This document shows, in pieces, positions 46,586 to 61,526 of a stretch of 64,000 nt of DNA. This DNA comes from Cupriavidus campinensis. Its GTDB lineage: Bacteria > Pseudomonadota > Gammaproteobacteria > Burkholderiales > Burkholderiaceae. Both the position numbers and the translations under genes were made by a program. Numbering within the stretch: the stretch's first letter is position 1; every line of letters starts with the position of its first letter. The stretch is taken from NCBI RefSeq assembly GCF_905397395.1, contig NZ_CAJPVH010000021.1:27248-91247 (forward strand), given 5' to 3'. The notes beneath the pieces were generated by a model. It saw only the letters and a program-made list of their open reading frames with translations, ran no database searches and was not told the DNA's origin.

Positions 46586-46650
46586 GTGCCTTGCGAGCAG
46601 GGCACCGAGGAGAGACTCTTGGGCCCGTTTGCTAACGGGCCCTTCTTTTT
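46586..46650 (+). ncRNA. Candidate small RNA ending at an intrinsic terminator
   Basis: A moderate promoter (TTATTG at 46551, TATTCT at 46574, 17-base spacing) is followed by about 65 bases with a GTGCC/GGCAC hairpin, an exposed GAGGAGAGA stretch and a GGGCCCGTT/AACGGGCCC terminator with TTCTTTTT. Uup has its own TACAAT box further down, so this terminator belongs to a separate short transcript or to an attenuator. Confidence 0.4.
46621..46650 (+). terminator. Intrinsic terminator with tandem alternative hairpins
   Basis: A nine-base perfect stem with a TGCT loop and TTCTTTTT. The 15-base unit GGGCCCTTCTTTTTG occurs at 46637-46651 and again at 46652-46666, allowing alternative pairings. Confidence 0.8.
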
Positions 46651-46696
46651 GGGGCCCTTCTTTTTGGGCCGCGCGGCCCCGGCCACCGGGGTCGAC

Positions 46697-46702
46697 TACA
46701 AT
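46697..46702 (+). promoter_or_regulatory. -10 element of uup
   Basis: TACAAT 26 bases before the uup ATG, downstream of the terminator; no good -35. Confidence 0.4.
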
Positions 46703-46728
46703 TCGGGCCTGTTTCCAGTCTCCGCACC

Positions 46729-48657
46729 ATGGCCCTGTTCTCCATTTCCGATGCCCAACTCGCCTTCGGGCACGTGGCACTGCTCGACCACACCGATTTT
46801 TCGCTGGAAGCCGGCGAACGCGTTGGCCTGATCGGCCGCAATGGCACGGGCAAGTCGTCGCTGTTGCGGATCGTGGCCGGCATGTCCGCCCCGGACGATG
46901 GCCTGATCGCCCGCCAGAGCGGCGTGACCACTGCATATGTGGCGCAAGAGCCACAATTCGCGCCCGGCCTGACCGTGTTCGACGCGGTGAGCCTGGGCAT
47001 GGGCGCCGCGCACGACCTGCTGGCCCGCTACGAGGCGGCGCTGGCCAAGCTCGACACCCATCACGACGAGGCCACGCTGGCCGAGTTGCATCGCGTACAG
47101 GCCGAACTGGACGCCGCCGACGCCTGGACGCTGCGCACCCGCGTGGAAACCACGCTGGCCCGCCTCGGCCTGGATCCGCACGTGCGCGTGGATTCGCTGT
47201 CCGGCGGCCTGCAGAAGCGCGTGGCGCTGGCGCAGGGGCTGGTGGCCGAGCCGGACATCCTGCTGCTCGACGAACCGACCAACCACCTCGACGTCACCGC
47301 CATCCGCTGGCTCGAAGACCTGTTGATCGGCTTCCGGGGCAGCGTGCTGCTGATTACCCACGATCGCGCCTTCCTGGACCGCGTGGCCACCCGCATCGTC
47401 GAACTGGACCGGGGCCGGCTGGTGTCCTTCCCGGGCAACTTCGCGGCCTACCAGGCCCGCAAGGCCGAACTGCTGGCCGCCGAGGCAGTGGAGCAGGCCA
47501 AGTTCGACAAGCTGCTGGCGCAGGAGGAAGTGTGGATCCGCAAGGGCGTGGAAGCGCGCCGCACGCGTAGTGTGGCGCGTATCCAGCGGCTGGTGACCAT
47601 GCGCACCGAGCGCGCGGCGCGGCGCGAGGTGCAGGGCAATGTGAGGCTGGAGGTGTCGCAGGCGGACCGCTCCGGCAAGATCGTGGCCGAACTGGTCAAC
47701 GTGTCGAAGTCCTACGGCGACAAGCCGGTGGTCCGTGACTTCACCGGCACCATCATGCGTGGCGACAAGGTCGGCGTGATCGGCCCCAACGGCGTGGGCA
47801 AGACCACGCTGCTGCGCCTGATCCTGGGCGAACTGGCGCCGGACAGCGGCACGGTGCGTAACGGCAGCAACCTCCAGGTGGCGTATTTCGACCAGATGCG
47901 CACCGCGCTGGACCTGGAGAAGTCGCTGGCGGACACCATCAGCCCGGGCAGCGACTGGGTGGAGGTCAATGGCCAGCGCAAGCACGTGATGAGCTACCTG
48001 GGCGACTTCCTGTTCGCGCCGGAGCGCGCGCGGTCGCCGGTCAAGTCGCTCTCGGGCGGCGAGCGCAACCGGCTGCTGCTGGCACGCCTGTTCGCCCGGC
48101 CGGCCAATGTGCTGGTGCTGGACGAGCCGACCAACGACCTCGACATCGACACCCTCGAACTGCTGGAGGAACTGCTCCAGGACTACAGCGGCACCGTGTT
48201 CCTGGTCTCCCACGACCGGGCCTTCCTGGACAACGTGGTGACCTCGACCATTGCCGCCGAGGGGGAAGGGCAGTGGCGCGAGTCGGTCGGCGGGTATTCG
48301 GACTGGGAAGAGCAGTCGGCCCGGGCCGAGGCCATCCAGGCCGCCAAGCCGGCCGAGTCGAAGCCGGCCGAGGCGCTGAAGACGCAGAACACGCGTGAGG
48401 CGCGCGGCGCCAATCGCACGGTCAAGCTCTCCTATAAGGAACAGCGCGAGCTGGATGGCCTGCCCGAGCGCATCAACGCGCTGGAAGCGGAGCAGAAGAC
48501 GCTGGCCGGCCAGCTCGAGGACGGCAAGCTGTACGCGACTGACCCCGCCCGCGCGGCCCAGCTGGCCACCCGGCACGATGAAATCGAGATGGAACTGCTG
48601 GAGGCGCTCGAGCGCTGGGAAGTGCTCGAGGCAAAGACCAAGGGTGAGGCGCAGTAG
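46729..48657 (+). CDS. uup: ABC-F ATPase Uup
   Basis: A 642-residue soluble protein with two ABC ATPase domains and no membrane segments. Walker A motifs are GRNGTGKSS (about residue 36) and GPNGVGKTT (about 350); signatures LSGGLQKR and LSGGERN follow, and both Walker B motifs end in DEPTNHLD or DEPTNDLD. The C-terminal coiled coil with YKEQRELDGLPERINALE is the DNA-binding tail that marks Uup among ABC-F proteins. Uup acts in ribosome function and limits transposon excision in E. coli. Confidence 0.93.
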   Translation: MALFSISDAQLAFGHVALLDHTDFSLEAGERVGLIGRNGTGKSSLLRIVAGMSAPDDGLIARQSGVTTAYVAQEPQFAPGLTVFDAVSLGMGAAHDLLARYEAALAKLDTHHDEATLAELHRVQAELDAADAWTLRTRVETTLARLGLDPHVRVDSLSGGLQKRVALAQGLVAEPDILLLDEPTNHLDVTAIRWLEDLLIGFRGSVLLITHDRAFLDRVATRIVELDRGRLVSFPGNFAAYQARKAELLAAEAVEQAKFDKLLAQEEVWIRKGVEARRTRSVARIQRLVTMRTERAARREVQGNVRLEVSQADRSGKIVAELVNVSKSYGDKPVVRDFTGTIMRGDKVGVIGPNGVGKTTLLRLILGELAPDSGTVRNGSNLQVAYFDQMRTALDLEKSLADTISPGSDWVEVNGQRKHVMSYLGDFLFAPERARSPVKSLSGGERNRLLLARLFARPANVLVLDEPTNDLDIDTLELLEELLQDYSGTVFLVSHDRAFLDNVVTSTIAAEGEGQWRESVGGYSDWEEQSARAEAIQAAKPAESKPAEALKTQNTREARGANRTVKLSYKEQRELDGLPERINALEAEQKTLAGQLEDGKLYATDPARAAQLATRHDEIEMELLEALERWEVLEAKTKGEAQ

Positions 48658-48666
48658 GCTAGCGGC

Positions 48667-48825
48667 TCACCCGCACCACGCCAGCACCATATTGGTAAGG
48701 TCGACCATGAAGGCCGGCCGCAGGTAGGCCAGGAAGCCCGCCGTCAGCACCCCGGCCAGCGCAAGCAGGCCCACCGCCTTTAGCAGCCTGGCCTTCAGCC
48801 CGAGCGGGTGGCGCGCCGCGACCAT
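48667..48825 (-). CDS. Small single-pass membrane protein downstream of the MFS gene
   Basis: A 52-residue ORF starting three bases after the MFS stop (TGAGCCATG), so probably translationally coupled. It begins MVAARHPLGLKARLLKAVG, has one hydrophobic helix at about residues 18-36 and ends in VLAWCG. Basic residues before the helix predict N-in topology. It is too short for most gene callers. It may modulate or stabilise the transporter; this is inferred from coupling. Confidence 0.55.
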   Translation of the reverse strand: MVAARHPLGLKARLLKAVGLLALAGVLTAGFLAYLRPAFMVDLTNMVLAWCG

Positions 48826-48828
48826 GGC

Positions 48829-50040
48829 TCAGACCGCCACCGGCTGCGGGCGCACCAGCGCCTGCTCCCGGATCGGCAGGTTGACCAGCGCCGCCATCAC
48901 CCCCAGCCCGATGGCGATGAACCACACGAGGTCATAGCTGCCGGTCCGGTCGAACAGGAACCCGCCCAGCCACGCGCCCAGGAAGCTGCCGATCTGGTGC
49001 GAGAAGAACACCACCCCGCTCAGCATCGACAGGTACTTCACCCCGAACACCTGGGCGATGATGCCGTTGGTCAGCGGCACGGTGGACAGCCACAGCAGCC
49101 CCATCAGCGCCGCGAACACCCACGTGCTGGCCGCCGTCAGCGGCAGCAGCAGATAGCCGGCAATCACGAACGAGCGCGCCAGGTAGATGAACGAGAGCAG
49201 GTAGCGCTTGGGCATGCGCTGGCCCATCGCCCCGGCGGTGTAGGTGCCGAACACGTTGAACAGGCCGATCAGCGCCAGCGCCACCGTGGCGATCTTGGGA
49301 TCGGCGAAGCCGCGATCCTTCAGGTAGGGCGTCAGATGCACGCCGATGAAGACCACCTGGAAGCCGCACACGAAATAGCCAAGCGTCAGCAACTGAAAGT
49401 TGCGATTACCGAACGCCTCGCGCGTGGCCTCGGCGATGGTCTGGTGATGCCCGCCCGTGGCCGCCGCCACCTTCGGCTCGCGCAGCGCGAACACCAGCGG
49501 GAGCATGAAGCAGGCCATCACGGCCATGGTAAACAGCGCGTTTTGCCAGCCGACGAAGGAAATCAGCGATTGTTCGACCGGAATCATCAGGAACTGGCCG
49601 AACGAGCCGGCCGCCGCCGCGATCCCCATCGCCCAGATGCGCTTCTCGGCGCTGGCCACCCGGCCGATCACGCCGTAGACCACGCTGTAGGTGGTGCCTG
49701 ACTGGGCAATGCCGATCATCAGCCCCGCCCCGGAGGCGAACGCCGTGCCGCTGGTGGCCATCGCCATCACGACCAGACCGGCCACGTAGAGCGCCACGCC
49801 GACCAGCATGATGCGGACGGGGCCGAACTTGTCGGCCAGCGCGCCGGCAATCGGCTGGCTGGCGCCCCACATCAGGTTCTGCAGGGCCAGGGCGAAGGCG
49901 AAGGTCTCGCGGTTCCAGCCGTGGGCCTGGGTGATCGGCAGGTTGAACAGGCCGAAGCCGTGCCGGATACCCATCGATAGCGTGACGAGCAGGCCACCGC
50001 ACACGAGCACGGTGGTCAGGGAGAGTTTGCGGTCGGTCAT
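48829..50040 (-). CDS. MFS transporter
   Basis: A 403-residue major facilitator with 12 predicted helices, starting MTDRKLSLTTVLVCGG. The loop motif ADKFGPVR between helices 2 and 3 is the MFS motif A. The second half has MGQRMPKRYLLSF at the equivalent loop. It resembles the oxalate/formate antiporter-like and monocarboxylate (RhmT/YhjX) group; substrate is not assigned. The long upstream frame lacks a start with a ribosome site. Confidence 0.85.
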   Translation of the reverse strand: MTDRKLSLTTVLVCGGLLVTLSMGIRHGFGLFNLPITQAHGWNRETFAFALALQNLMWGASQPIAGALADKFGPVRIMLVGVALYVAGLVVMAMATSGTAFASGAGLMIGIAQSGTTYSVVYGVIGRVASAEKRIWAMGIAAAAGSFGQFLMIPVEQSLISFVGWQNALFTMAVMACFMLPLVFALREPKVAAATGGHHQTIAEATREAFGNRNFQLLTLGYFVCGFQVVFIGVHLTPYLKDRGFADPKIATVALALIGLFNVFGTYTAGAMGQRMPKRYLLSFIYLARSFVIAGYLLLPLTAASTWVFAALMGLLWLSTVPLTNGIIAQVFGVKYLSMLSGVVFFSHQIGSFLGAWLGGFLFDRTGSYDLVWFIAIGLGVMAALVNLPIREQALVRPQPVAV

Positions 50041-50255
50041 GTCGGGCTCGGGACTTTGGCAGTCCTTTTCTCTATGGTTATCAGGGGGCGCCGGGGGATT
50101 CCCTCTGCAGCCGGGCGAGTTTACCCCGGGTGGCGTATTTATGCCGAAGCGGCCGGTTCCGCGTGCCAGCGTACCGAGCCCGCGCCGGTCATCCATTACA
50201 ATGCTGCGCAATCCGGCCGCGACGGCCGGGAGATCCACTTCTCCGTAGCGACTCC

Positions 50256-52247
<1,992 letters not shown>

Positions 52248-52290
52248 CCGCTCCGGCAACGGGCGCAGCGGTCGGCAACGGAGAAACACC

Positions 52291-53100
52291 ATGCGGACCA
52301 TCGGCAATCGCCGCGCCCTGGCGCGGCTGGCAAGGCAGGCCACGGCGCTCGGGCTGGCGCTGGCGGGCCTGTGCGCGACCGGTGCCGCCCACGCCGAGCT
52401 GTATGGCTACATCGACGAAGACGGCGTGGCCCACTTCGCCGACGAAAAGGTCGACGACCGCTACAAGCTGTTTCTCAAGGACGGCGGCAAGCTGGATACG
52501 CTGGCCATGCCGCGCGTGGCCGGGGTGCGCATGGTGGGGCGGCCCGGCAAGGGCGATGCCGATGCCGGCAAGCTGTTCCGCTATGTGCTGAACCATCCCA
52601 ACATCGCCCTGGTCGATCCGATCATCCGCCAGATTGCCGCGGCCCAGAACGTGGATCCGGCGCTGGTCAAGGCGGTGATGGCGGTCGAGAGCGGCTTCAA
52701 CCCGAGCGCGGTGTCGCCCAAGGGCGCCATCGGCCTGATGCAGGTGATTCCGGATACCGGCGTGCGCTTTGGCATCGCCGCCGACAAGCGCCGCTCGGTG
52801 GAGCAGAAGCTCACCGACCCGCGCCTGAACATCTCGGCCGGCGTGCGTTACCTGAGCTGGCTGCAGGGGCAATTTCCCAACAATCTCGAACTGGTACTCG
52901 CCGCCTACAACGCCGGCGAGGGCGCCGTGGCGCGCTACAACAACCAGATCCCGCCTTTCCCCGAAACCCGCCAGTACGTGAGCACGGTCATGGAGTTCTA
53001 CCGGATCTACCAGCCGTCCGGGGTGGCCGTGGTGCGCACCGGCAGCCACGCCGGCCGCGTGAAAATGGTGATCGGCGGCCGGCGCAACATGCCGGAATGA
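52291..53100 (+). CDS. Lytic transglycosylase with DUF4124 domain
   Basis: A 269-residue periplasmic enzyme. A signal peptide (LGLALAGLCATGAAHA) is followed by a DUF4124 module (LYGYIDEDGVAHFADEKVDD) and an SLT domain from about residue 120. The catalytic Glu is in AVESGFNPSAVSPKGAIGLMQVIP, and LAAYNAGEGAV is also present. It cleaves the glycan backbone of peptidoglycan. It lies between parE and parC, 43 bases after parE, which is normal in this family of genomes. Confidence 0.9.
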   Translation: MRTIGNRRALARLARQATALGLALAGLCATGAAHAELYGYIDEDGVAHFADEKVDDRYKLFLKDGGKLDTLAMPRVAGVRMVGRPGKGDADAGKLFRYVLNHPNIALVDPIIRQIAAAQNVDPALVKAVMAVESGFNPSAVSPKGAIGLMQVIPDTGVRFGIAADKRRSVEQKLTDPRLNISAGVRYLSWLQGQFPNNLELVLAAYNAGEGAVARYNNQIPPFPETRQYVSTVMEFYRIYQPSGVAVVRTGSHAGRVKMVIGGRRNMPE

Positions 53101-53245
53101 CCCCCTTGTGACACCCGCTGTCGCATCGATCGGGCCTCACTTTCCTGCGGGGCGCCCGAGTTTCGTTAGAATCCCACGCTGACAAGCCGACCCACAGGGT
53201 TTGCGAGGCGCCGTCCGGCGCCCGCGTGCCGCATTCTTGCCAACC

Positions 53246-55582
<2,337 letters not shown>

Positions 55583-55589
55583 GGCTGCC

Positions 55590-55626
55590 GGGTTGCTCCG
55601 CGCTCCGATGGGGAGCGGAGCAACCC
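55590..55626 (+). other. Long hairpin after parC
   Basis: GGGTTGCTCCGC/GCGGAGCAACCC forms a 12-base perfect stem with a 13-base loop but no T-run follows, so factor-independent termination is doubtful. Confidence 0.45.
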
Positions 55627-55752
55627 CACATCACCGTTCCTGACCCCCTCTTGCGCATCCGTGATGACCGCGTGCCACGCGGGCCGTCACGATTGCCGTA
55701 GTATGTCGGCAGCCCGCACCCCCCTCCGCGCGGGCATTTATCGCCGCCTATC

Positions 55753-56343
55753 ATGTCCGCCGCCCCGCTGCCCGACGTCGCCGAGCCTGCCCTGGCTCCG
55801 CCCCCCAACGCCCGCACCCTGTTCTTCGAATTCGCCCGCATGGGGCTTTCCGGCTTCGGCGGGGTGCTGCCGTTCGTGCGGCGTGCCGTGGTGGAGCGCA
55901 ACCGCTGGCTCAACGACCGGGATTTCGTCGAGATCCTCAGCCTCGGGCAGGTGTTGCCCGGCCCCAACGTCATCAATCTGGCCCTGATGCTGGGCCTGCG
56001 CTTCGCCGGCCTGCGTGGCGCCGTGGCGGCCTTCTGCGGGCTGGTGCTGGTGCCGATGGTGGTGGTGCTGTGCGCCATGGGGCTGTACCTGCGCTACCAG
56101 GACGTCACCGCCGTGCGCCAGATGCTGGCCGGCATGACGGCGGTCTCGGCCGGGCTGGTGCTGTCCACCGGCGTCAAGCTGGCGGAAAGCCAGCCGCGCA
56201 CGGTGCGCGCGGTGGTGGTGGGCGTGGCGGGGTTCGTCGCCATCGGCCTGCTGCGCTGGCCGCTGCTGCCGGTGATGGCGGTGCTGGTGCCGGTGGCGCT
56301 GGTGCTCGAGCATCGCGCTGACAAGCGCCGGGAGCGGGCATGA
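55753..56343 (+). CDS. chrA: Chromate transporter, N-terminal half (short-chain ChrA)
   Basis: A 196-residue CHR-domain protein with about six membrane segments. The CHR signature is seen in SGFGGVLPFVRR and the helix motif LPGPNVINLAL. Short-chain CHR proteins work as pairs encoded by adjacent genes, which export chromate by an as yet debated mechanism. Its stop overlaps the start of the second half (ATGA). Confidence 0.88.
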   Translation: MSAAPLPDVAEPALAPPPNARTLFFEFARMGLSGFGGVLPFVRRAVVERNRWLNDRDFVEILSLGQVLPGPNVINLALMLGLRFAGLRGAVAAFCGLVLVPMVVVLCAMGLYLRYQDVTAVRQMLAGMTAVSAGLVLSTGVKLAESQPRTVRAVVVGVAGFVAIGLLRWPLLPVMAVLVPVALVLEHRADKRRERA

Positions 56344-56870
56344 GTTCCCCGGAGATCCTGCGCAGCCTGCTGGGGCATTTCGGCATGCTGTCGCTGCTGG
56401 CCGTGGGCGGTGGCGGCACCGTCATCCCGGACATGCACCGCTACCTCGTGGAAGCCAATGGCTGGATGACCGATGCCCAGTTCGCGGCGCTCTACGCCAT
56501 CTCGCAGGCGTCGCCGGGGCCGAACATCCTGTTCGTGGCGCTGTTCGGCTGGCAGGTGGCAGGGGCGGGCGGCACGTTTGCGGCGATGGTCGGCATGTGC
56601 GGGCCGTCGAGCCTGATCGCGCTCGGTTTCGAATACTTCGCCGGCCGCTCGCCGCACGCGCGCTGGCCGGGGCTGATCAAGCGCGGCCTGTCCGCGCTGA
56701 CCATCGGCCTGCTGATGTCCACGGGCTGGGTGCTGGCCAGCAGCGTAGACCACAGCTGGACTGCCGTGGCAGTGACGCTGCTGACCATCGCCCTGATGCT
56801 GAAGACGCGGGTCCATCCGCTGATGCTGGTGGCGCTGGGCGCCGGCGCGGGGCTGCTCGGGCTGGTTTGA
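56340..56870 (+). CDS. chrA: Chromate transporter, C-terminal half (short-chain ChrA)
   Basis: A 176-residue partner to the previous gene with the same topology. The second CHR signature is in LLAVGGGGTVIPDMHRYLVE and SQASPGPNILFVALFG. Together the two genes give the length of one long-chain ChrA, so the pair is either ancestral or a split form. It ends 23 bases before the convergent ABC gene. Confidence 0.88.
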   Translation: MSSPEILRSLLGHFGMLSLLAVGGGGTVIPDMHRYLVEANGWMTDAQFAALYAISQASPGPNILFVALFGWQVAGAGGTFAAMVGMCGPSSLIALGFEYFAGRSPHARWPGLIKRGLSALTIGLLMSTGWVLASSVDHSWTAVAVTLLTIALMLKTRVHPLMLVALGAGAGLLGLV

Positions 56871-56893
56871 CCGCCGCGCTGACCCCGGTCTGA

Positions 56894-58726
56894 TCAGTCC
56901 ACGCCGACGAAGCCGCCGGTCTGGTGCGCCCACAGCCGGGCATAGAGCCCACCGCGCGCGAGCAGCTCGGCGTGGGTGCCGGTCTCGACGATATGACCGT
57001 CGTCGAGCACCACCAGCCGGTCCATCCGCGCGATGGTGGAGAGCCGGTGGGCGATGGCGATCACGGTCTTGCCCTCCATCAGCGCCTCCAGGCTCTCCTG
57101 GATCGCCGCCTCCACTTCGGAGTCGAGCGCCGAGGTGGCCTCGTCGAGAATCAGGATTGGCGCATCCTTCAACAGCACCCGGGCGATGGCGATGCGCTGC
57201 CGCTGCCCGCCGGACAGCTTCACGCCGCGTTCCCCCACCAGCGCGTCGAGCCCCCGGTGGCCGTTCCCATCGACCAGTTCGTCGATGAAGTCGTCCGCGC
57301 GGGCGCGCCGCAGCGCCTCGCGCAGGTCGGCATCGGTGCTGTCCGGCTTGCCATAGAGCAGGTTCTCGCGGATCGAACGGTGCAGCAGCGACGTATCCTG
57401 CGTGACCATGCCGATCTGGGCGCGCAGGCTCTCCTGCGTCACCCCGGCCACGTCGTGGCCATCGACCAGGATGCGGCCGGTCTCCACGTCGTAGAGCCGC
57501 AGCAGCAGGTTGACCAGCGTGGACTTGCCGGCCCCGGACGGCCCCACGAGCCCGATTTTCTCGCCCGGCTGCACGGTCAGGTTCACATGTTCGATCACCC
57601 CGGCACCCTTGCCGTAGTGGAAGCCCACGTCCTCGAACTGCACCTCGCCCCGGGCGATGCGCAGCGCCTGGGCGTCCGGCCGGTCCACCACGTTGCGCGG
57701 CACGGCAATCGTCTTCATGCCGTCCTGCACCTGCCCCACGTTCTCGAAGATGCCATTGACCACCCACATGATCCAGCCGGACATATTGTTGATGCGGATG
57801 ACCAGCCCGGTCGTCAGCGCGATGGCGCCCGTGGAGACCAGCCCCTGGTTCCACAGCCACAGCGCCAGCCCGGTCGTGCCGGCGATCAGCGCGCCGTTCA
57901 TCGCCGTGATGGTCACGTCCATGGCGCTGACCATCCGCCCGGCCATGCGCATCTTGTCGGTATGGCTGGCCATGGCGTCGCGCGCGTAGTGCTCCTCGTG
58001 GCGCGTGTGGGCGAACAGCTTCAGCGTGGTGATGTTGGTGTAGCCGTCCACGATGCGGCCCATCAGCCGCGAGCGCGCCTCCGTGGCCACCACGGAGCGC
58101 GCCTTCACGCGTGGTGTGAAGAAGGCCAGTGCGGCGATGTAGCCGGCAATCCACAGGATCAGCGGGATCATCAGCCGCCAGTCCGCCTCGGCGAACAGGA
58201 TCAGCGCGCTGATGGCGTAGATGATTACGTGCCAGAGTGCGTCGAGCGCATGCACGGCCGAGTCGCGCAGCGAGAAGCCGGTCTGCATGATGCGCTGGGC
58301 AATGCGCCCCGCAAAGTCGTTCTGGAAGAACGACAGGCTCTGCTGGAGCAGGTAGCGGTGGTTCTGCCAGCGGATCAGGTTGGCCAGGTTGGGGTTGATG
58401 ACCTGATGCAGCAGCACATCGTGCAGGCCGAAGAACAGCGGGCGCAGCAGCAGCGCCACGGCAGCCATCCACAGCAGCTCGTTTTGATGGCGCGCGAAGA
58501 ACTGCCCGTCCGGCGCGCCCTTGGCGAGATCCACGATCCGGCCGAGGAAGCTGAACAGCGACACCTCGATCAGCGCGGCGATCAGGCCAACCACCAGCAG
58601 CGCGAACAGCACCCCGCGCACCTCGCGCAGGAAGTACGCATAGAACCGCCAGATGCTGGCCGGTGGCTGCGTATCCGGCATGTTGCGGAACGGATCGATC
58701 AATCTTTCCAGGCGGCGAATCGGCAT
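56894..58726 (-). CDS. ABC transporter, fused permease and ATPase
   Basis: A 610-residue half-transporter of the MsbA/MdlB exporter type with six membrane segments at about residues 35-310 and an ATPase domain with GPSGAGKST, LSGGQRQR and ILILDEATSALD. The ATG at 58726 was chosen because AGGGAG lies eight bases before it; the upstream ATG is part of that ribosome site. Substrate is unknown; no cargo gene with a Gly-Gly leader is nearby and it lacks a C39 domain, so it is not part of the peptide system. Confidence 0.87.
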   Translation of the reverse strand: MPIRRLERLIDPFRNMPDTQPPASIWRFYAYFLREVRGVLFALLVVGLIAALIEVSLFSFLGRIVDLAKGAPDGQFFARHQNELLWMAAVALLLRPLFFGLHDVLLHQVINPNLANLIRWQNHRYLLQQSLSFFQNDFAGRIAQRIMQTGFSLRDSAVHALDALWHVIIYAISALILFAEADWRLMIPLILWIAGYIAALAFFTPRVKARSVVATEARSRLMGRIVDGYTNITTLKLFAHTRHEEHYARDAMASHTDKMRMAGRMVSAMDVTITAMNGALIAGTTGLALWLWNQGLVSTGAIALTTGLVIRINNMSGWIMWVVNGIFENVGQVQDGMKTIAVPRNVVDRPDAQALRIARGEVQFEDVGFHYGKGAGVIEHVNLTVQPGEKIGLVGPSGAGKSTLVNLLLRLYDVETGRILVDGHDVAGVTQESLRAQIGMVTQDTSLLHRSIRENLLYGKPDSTDADLREALRRARADDFIDELVDGNGHRGLDALVGERGVKLSGGQRQRIAIARVLLKDAPILILDEATSALDSEVEAAIQESLEALMEGKTVIAIAHRLSTIARMDRLVVLDDGHIVETGTHAELLARGGLYARLWAHQTGGFVGVD

Positions 58727-58779
58727 GCGGCGCTCCCTCATCTCGTCTGTTGGAGTGAACCGGTGATGATACGCCCAAC

Positions 58780-58806
58780 AAAAAGCCCCGCCATGAGGCG
58801 GGGCTT
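58780..58806 (-). terminator. Intrinsic terminator after lldP
   Basis: On the minus strand AGCCCCGCC/GGCGGGGCT with a four-base loop is followed by TTTTTG. It lies 24 bases after the lldP stop. Confidence 0.85.
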
Positions 58807-58830
58807 GTCTGGCTAACCAGCGTCAAACCG

Positions 58831-60513
<1,683 letters not shown>

Positions 60514-60821
60514 GATTGAATCCTCCTCTGGGTTTGGAAGGCAGCCGTGCCTCTGACGGGCCTGGACTGCCGCACTGCATGGCACTGGGCGCGCGGCGGC
60601 AAGCGCACCACTGCGCACAGAAAGGGGATTGTAAGGACGCGAGTTCCCGGCAATTGCTTAAATCCGGTCATCGGGATGATGAATCGGATTCAGGGATCAG
60701 GGTTTGTTCGGAGGGACGGGCGCACCTCACAACACTCGCGCGAGGGTACTCCTGAAACGGGTGTTCGAATTTGGGGGCGGGTGTGCTCCCCTCAGGGAGA
60801 GGGAAGCACGGGGGGGGCGAT

Positions 60822-61490
60822 TCAGCGCAGCGGCAGGATGAGGATGCCGGTGGCCGCCGGCCGGGCGCGCATGTCGTCCAGCCAGCGTTGGAGATTGGGC
60901 CGCGGCGCGTGGGGCACGGGGGTGCCCATCCAGCGGTGCGCCGCGCAGGCGAGCGCGATGTCGGCCATGGTGAAGCGGTCGCCGCCGATGAACTCCCGGC
61001 TGGCGAGCGCCTTGTCCAGCATCGCGGCCAGCGGCTCGGTCCGTTCGCATGATTTGGCGATCATCGCTTCGTCGCGCTTCTCGGCCGGCACGCGCACCAT
61101 CTGCAGGAAGGCCGAGACCATGGCCGGGCTGAACGCCGTGGTCTGCCAGTCCATCCAGCGGTCCGCGGAGGCGCGCTCCTTGACGTCGGACGGCCACAGC
61201 GTGCCCTCGCCATAGCGCGCGCAGAGGTAGCGCACGATGGCGTTCGACTCCCACAGCACGAAGGGCTCGCCGGCCACATCCGTATCGCGGAAATCCTCGA
61301 TCACCGGAATCAGGCGATTCGGATTCAGGCGAATGTAGGCCTCGGTGTCCAGCTCGCCCTGCTGATTGCCGATGTCGATGCGCTCGTGGTCCAGGTGCAG
61401 CTCGCGCGCGCACCAGACCACTTTCTGCACATTGATCGACGACAGGCGGCCCCAGATGCGCAACAGGCCTTGCGGCTCCTCCACTTCCAT
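60822..61490 (-). CDS. Glutathione S-transferase family protein
   Basis: A 222-residue two-domain GST. The thioredoxin-like N-terminus contains IWGRLSSINVQKVVW, with Ser in the catalytic position as in zeta/theta-like GSTs, and the cis-Pro/ES motif NRLIPVIEDF...LWESNAIVRYL that binds glutathione. The C-terminal helical domain has FTMADIALACAAHRW. Likely detoxification role; substrate unknown. It lies 36 bases after the aminotransferase gene on the same strand. Confidence 0.9.
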   Translation of the reverse strand: MEVEEPQGLLRIWGRLSSINVQKVVWCARELHLDHERIDIGNQQGELDTEAYIRLNPNRLIPVIEDFRDTDVAGEPFVLWESNAIVRYLCARYGEGTLWPSDVKERASADRWMDWQTTAFSPAMVSAFLQMVRVPAEKRDEAMIAKSCERTEPLAAMLDKALASREFIGGDRFTMADIALACAAHRWMGTPVPHAPRPNLQRWLDDMRARPAATGILILPLR

Positions 61491-61526
61491 GGCGATCGGC
61501 TCTCCTTCAGGGGTCCCGGGGTGGCC

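Noticed and set aside
56894..58726. ABC transporter as a second peptide exporter
   Set aside because: It has no C39 domain, no adaptor or channel gene nearby and no Gly-Gly precursor within 17 kb.
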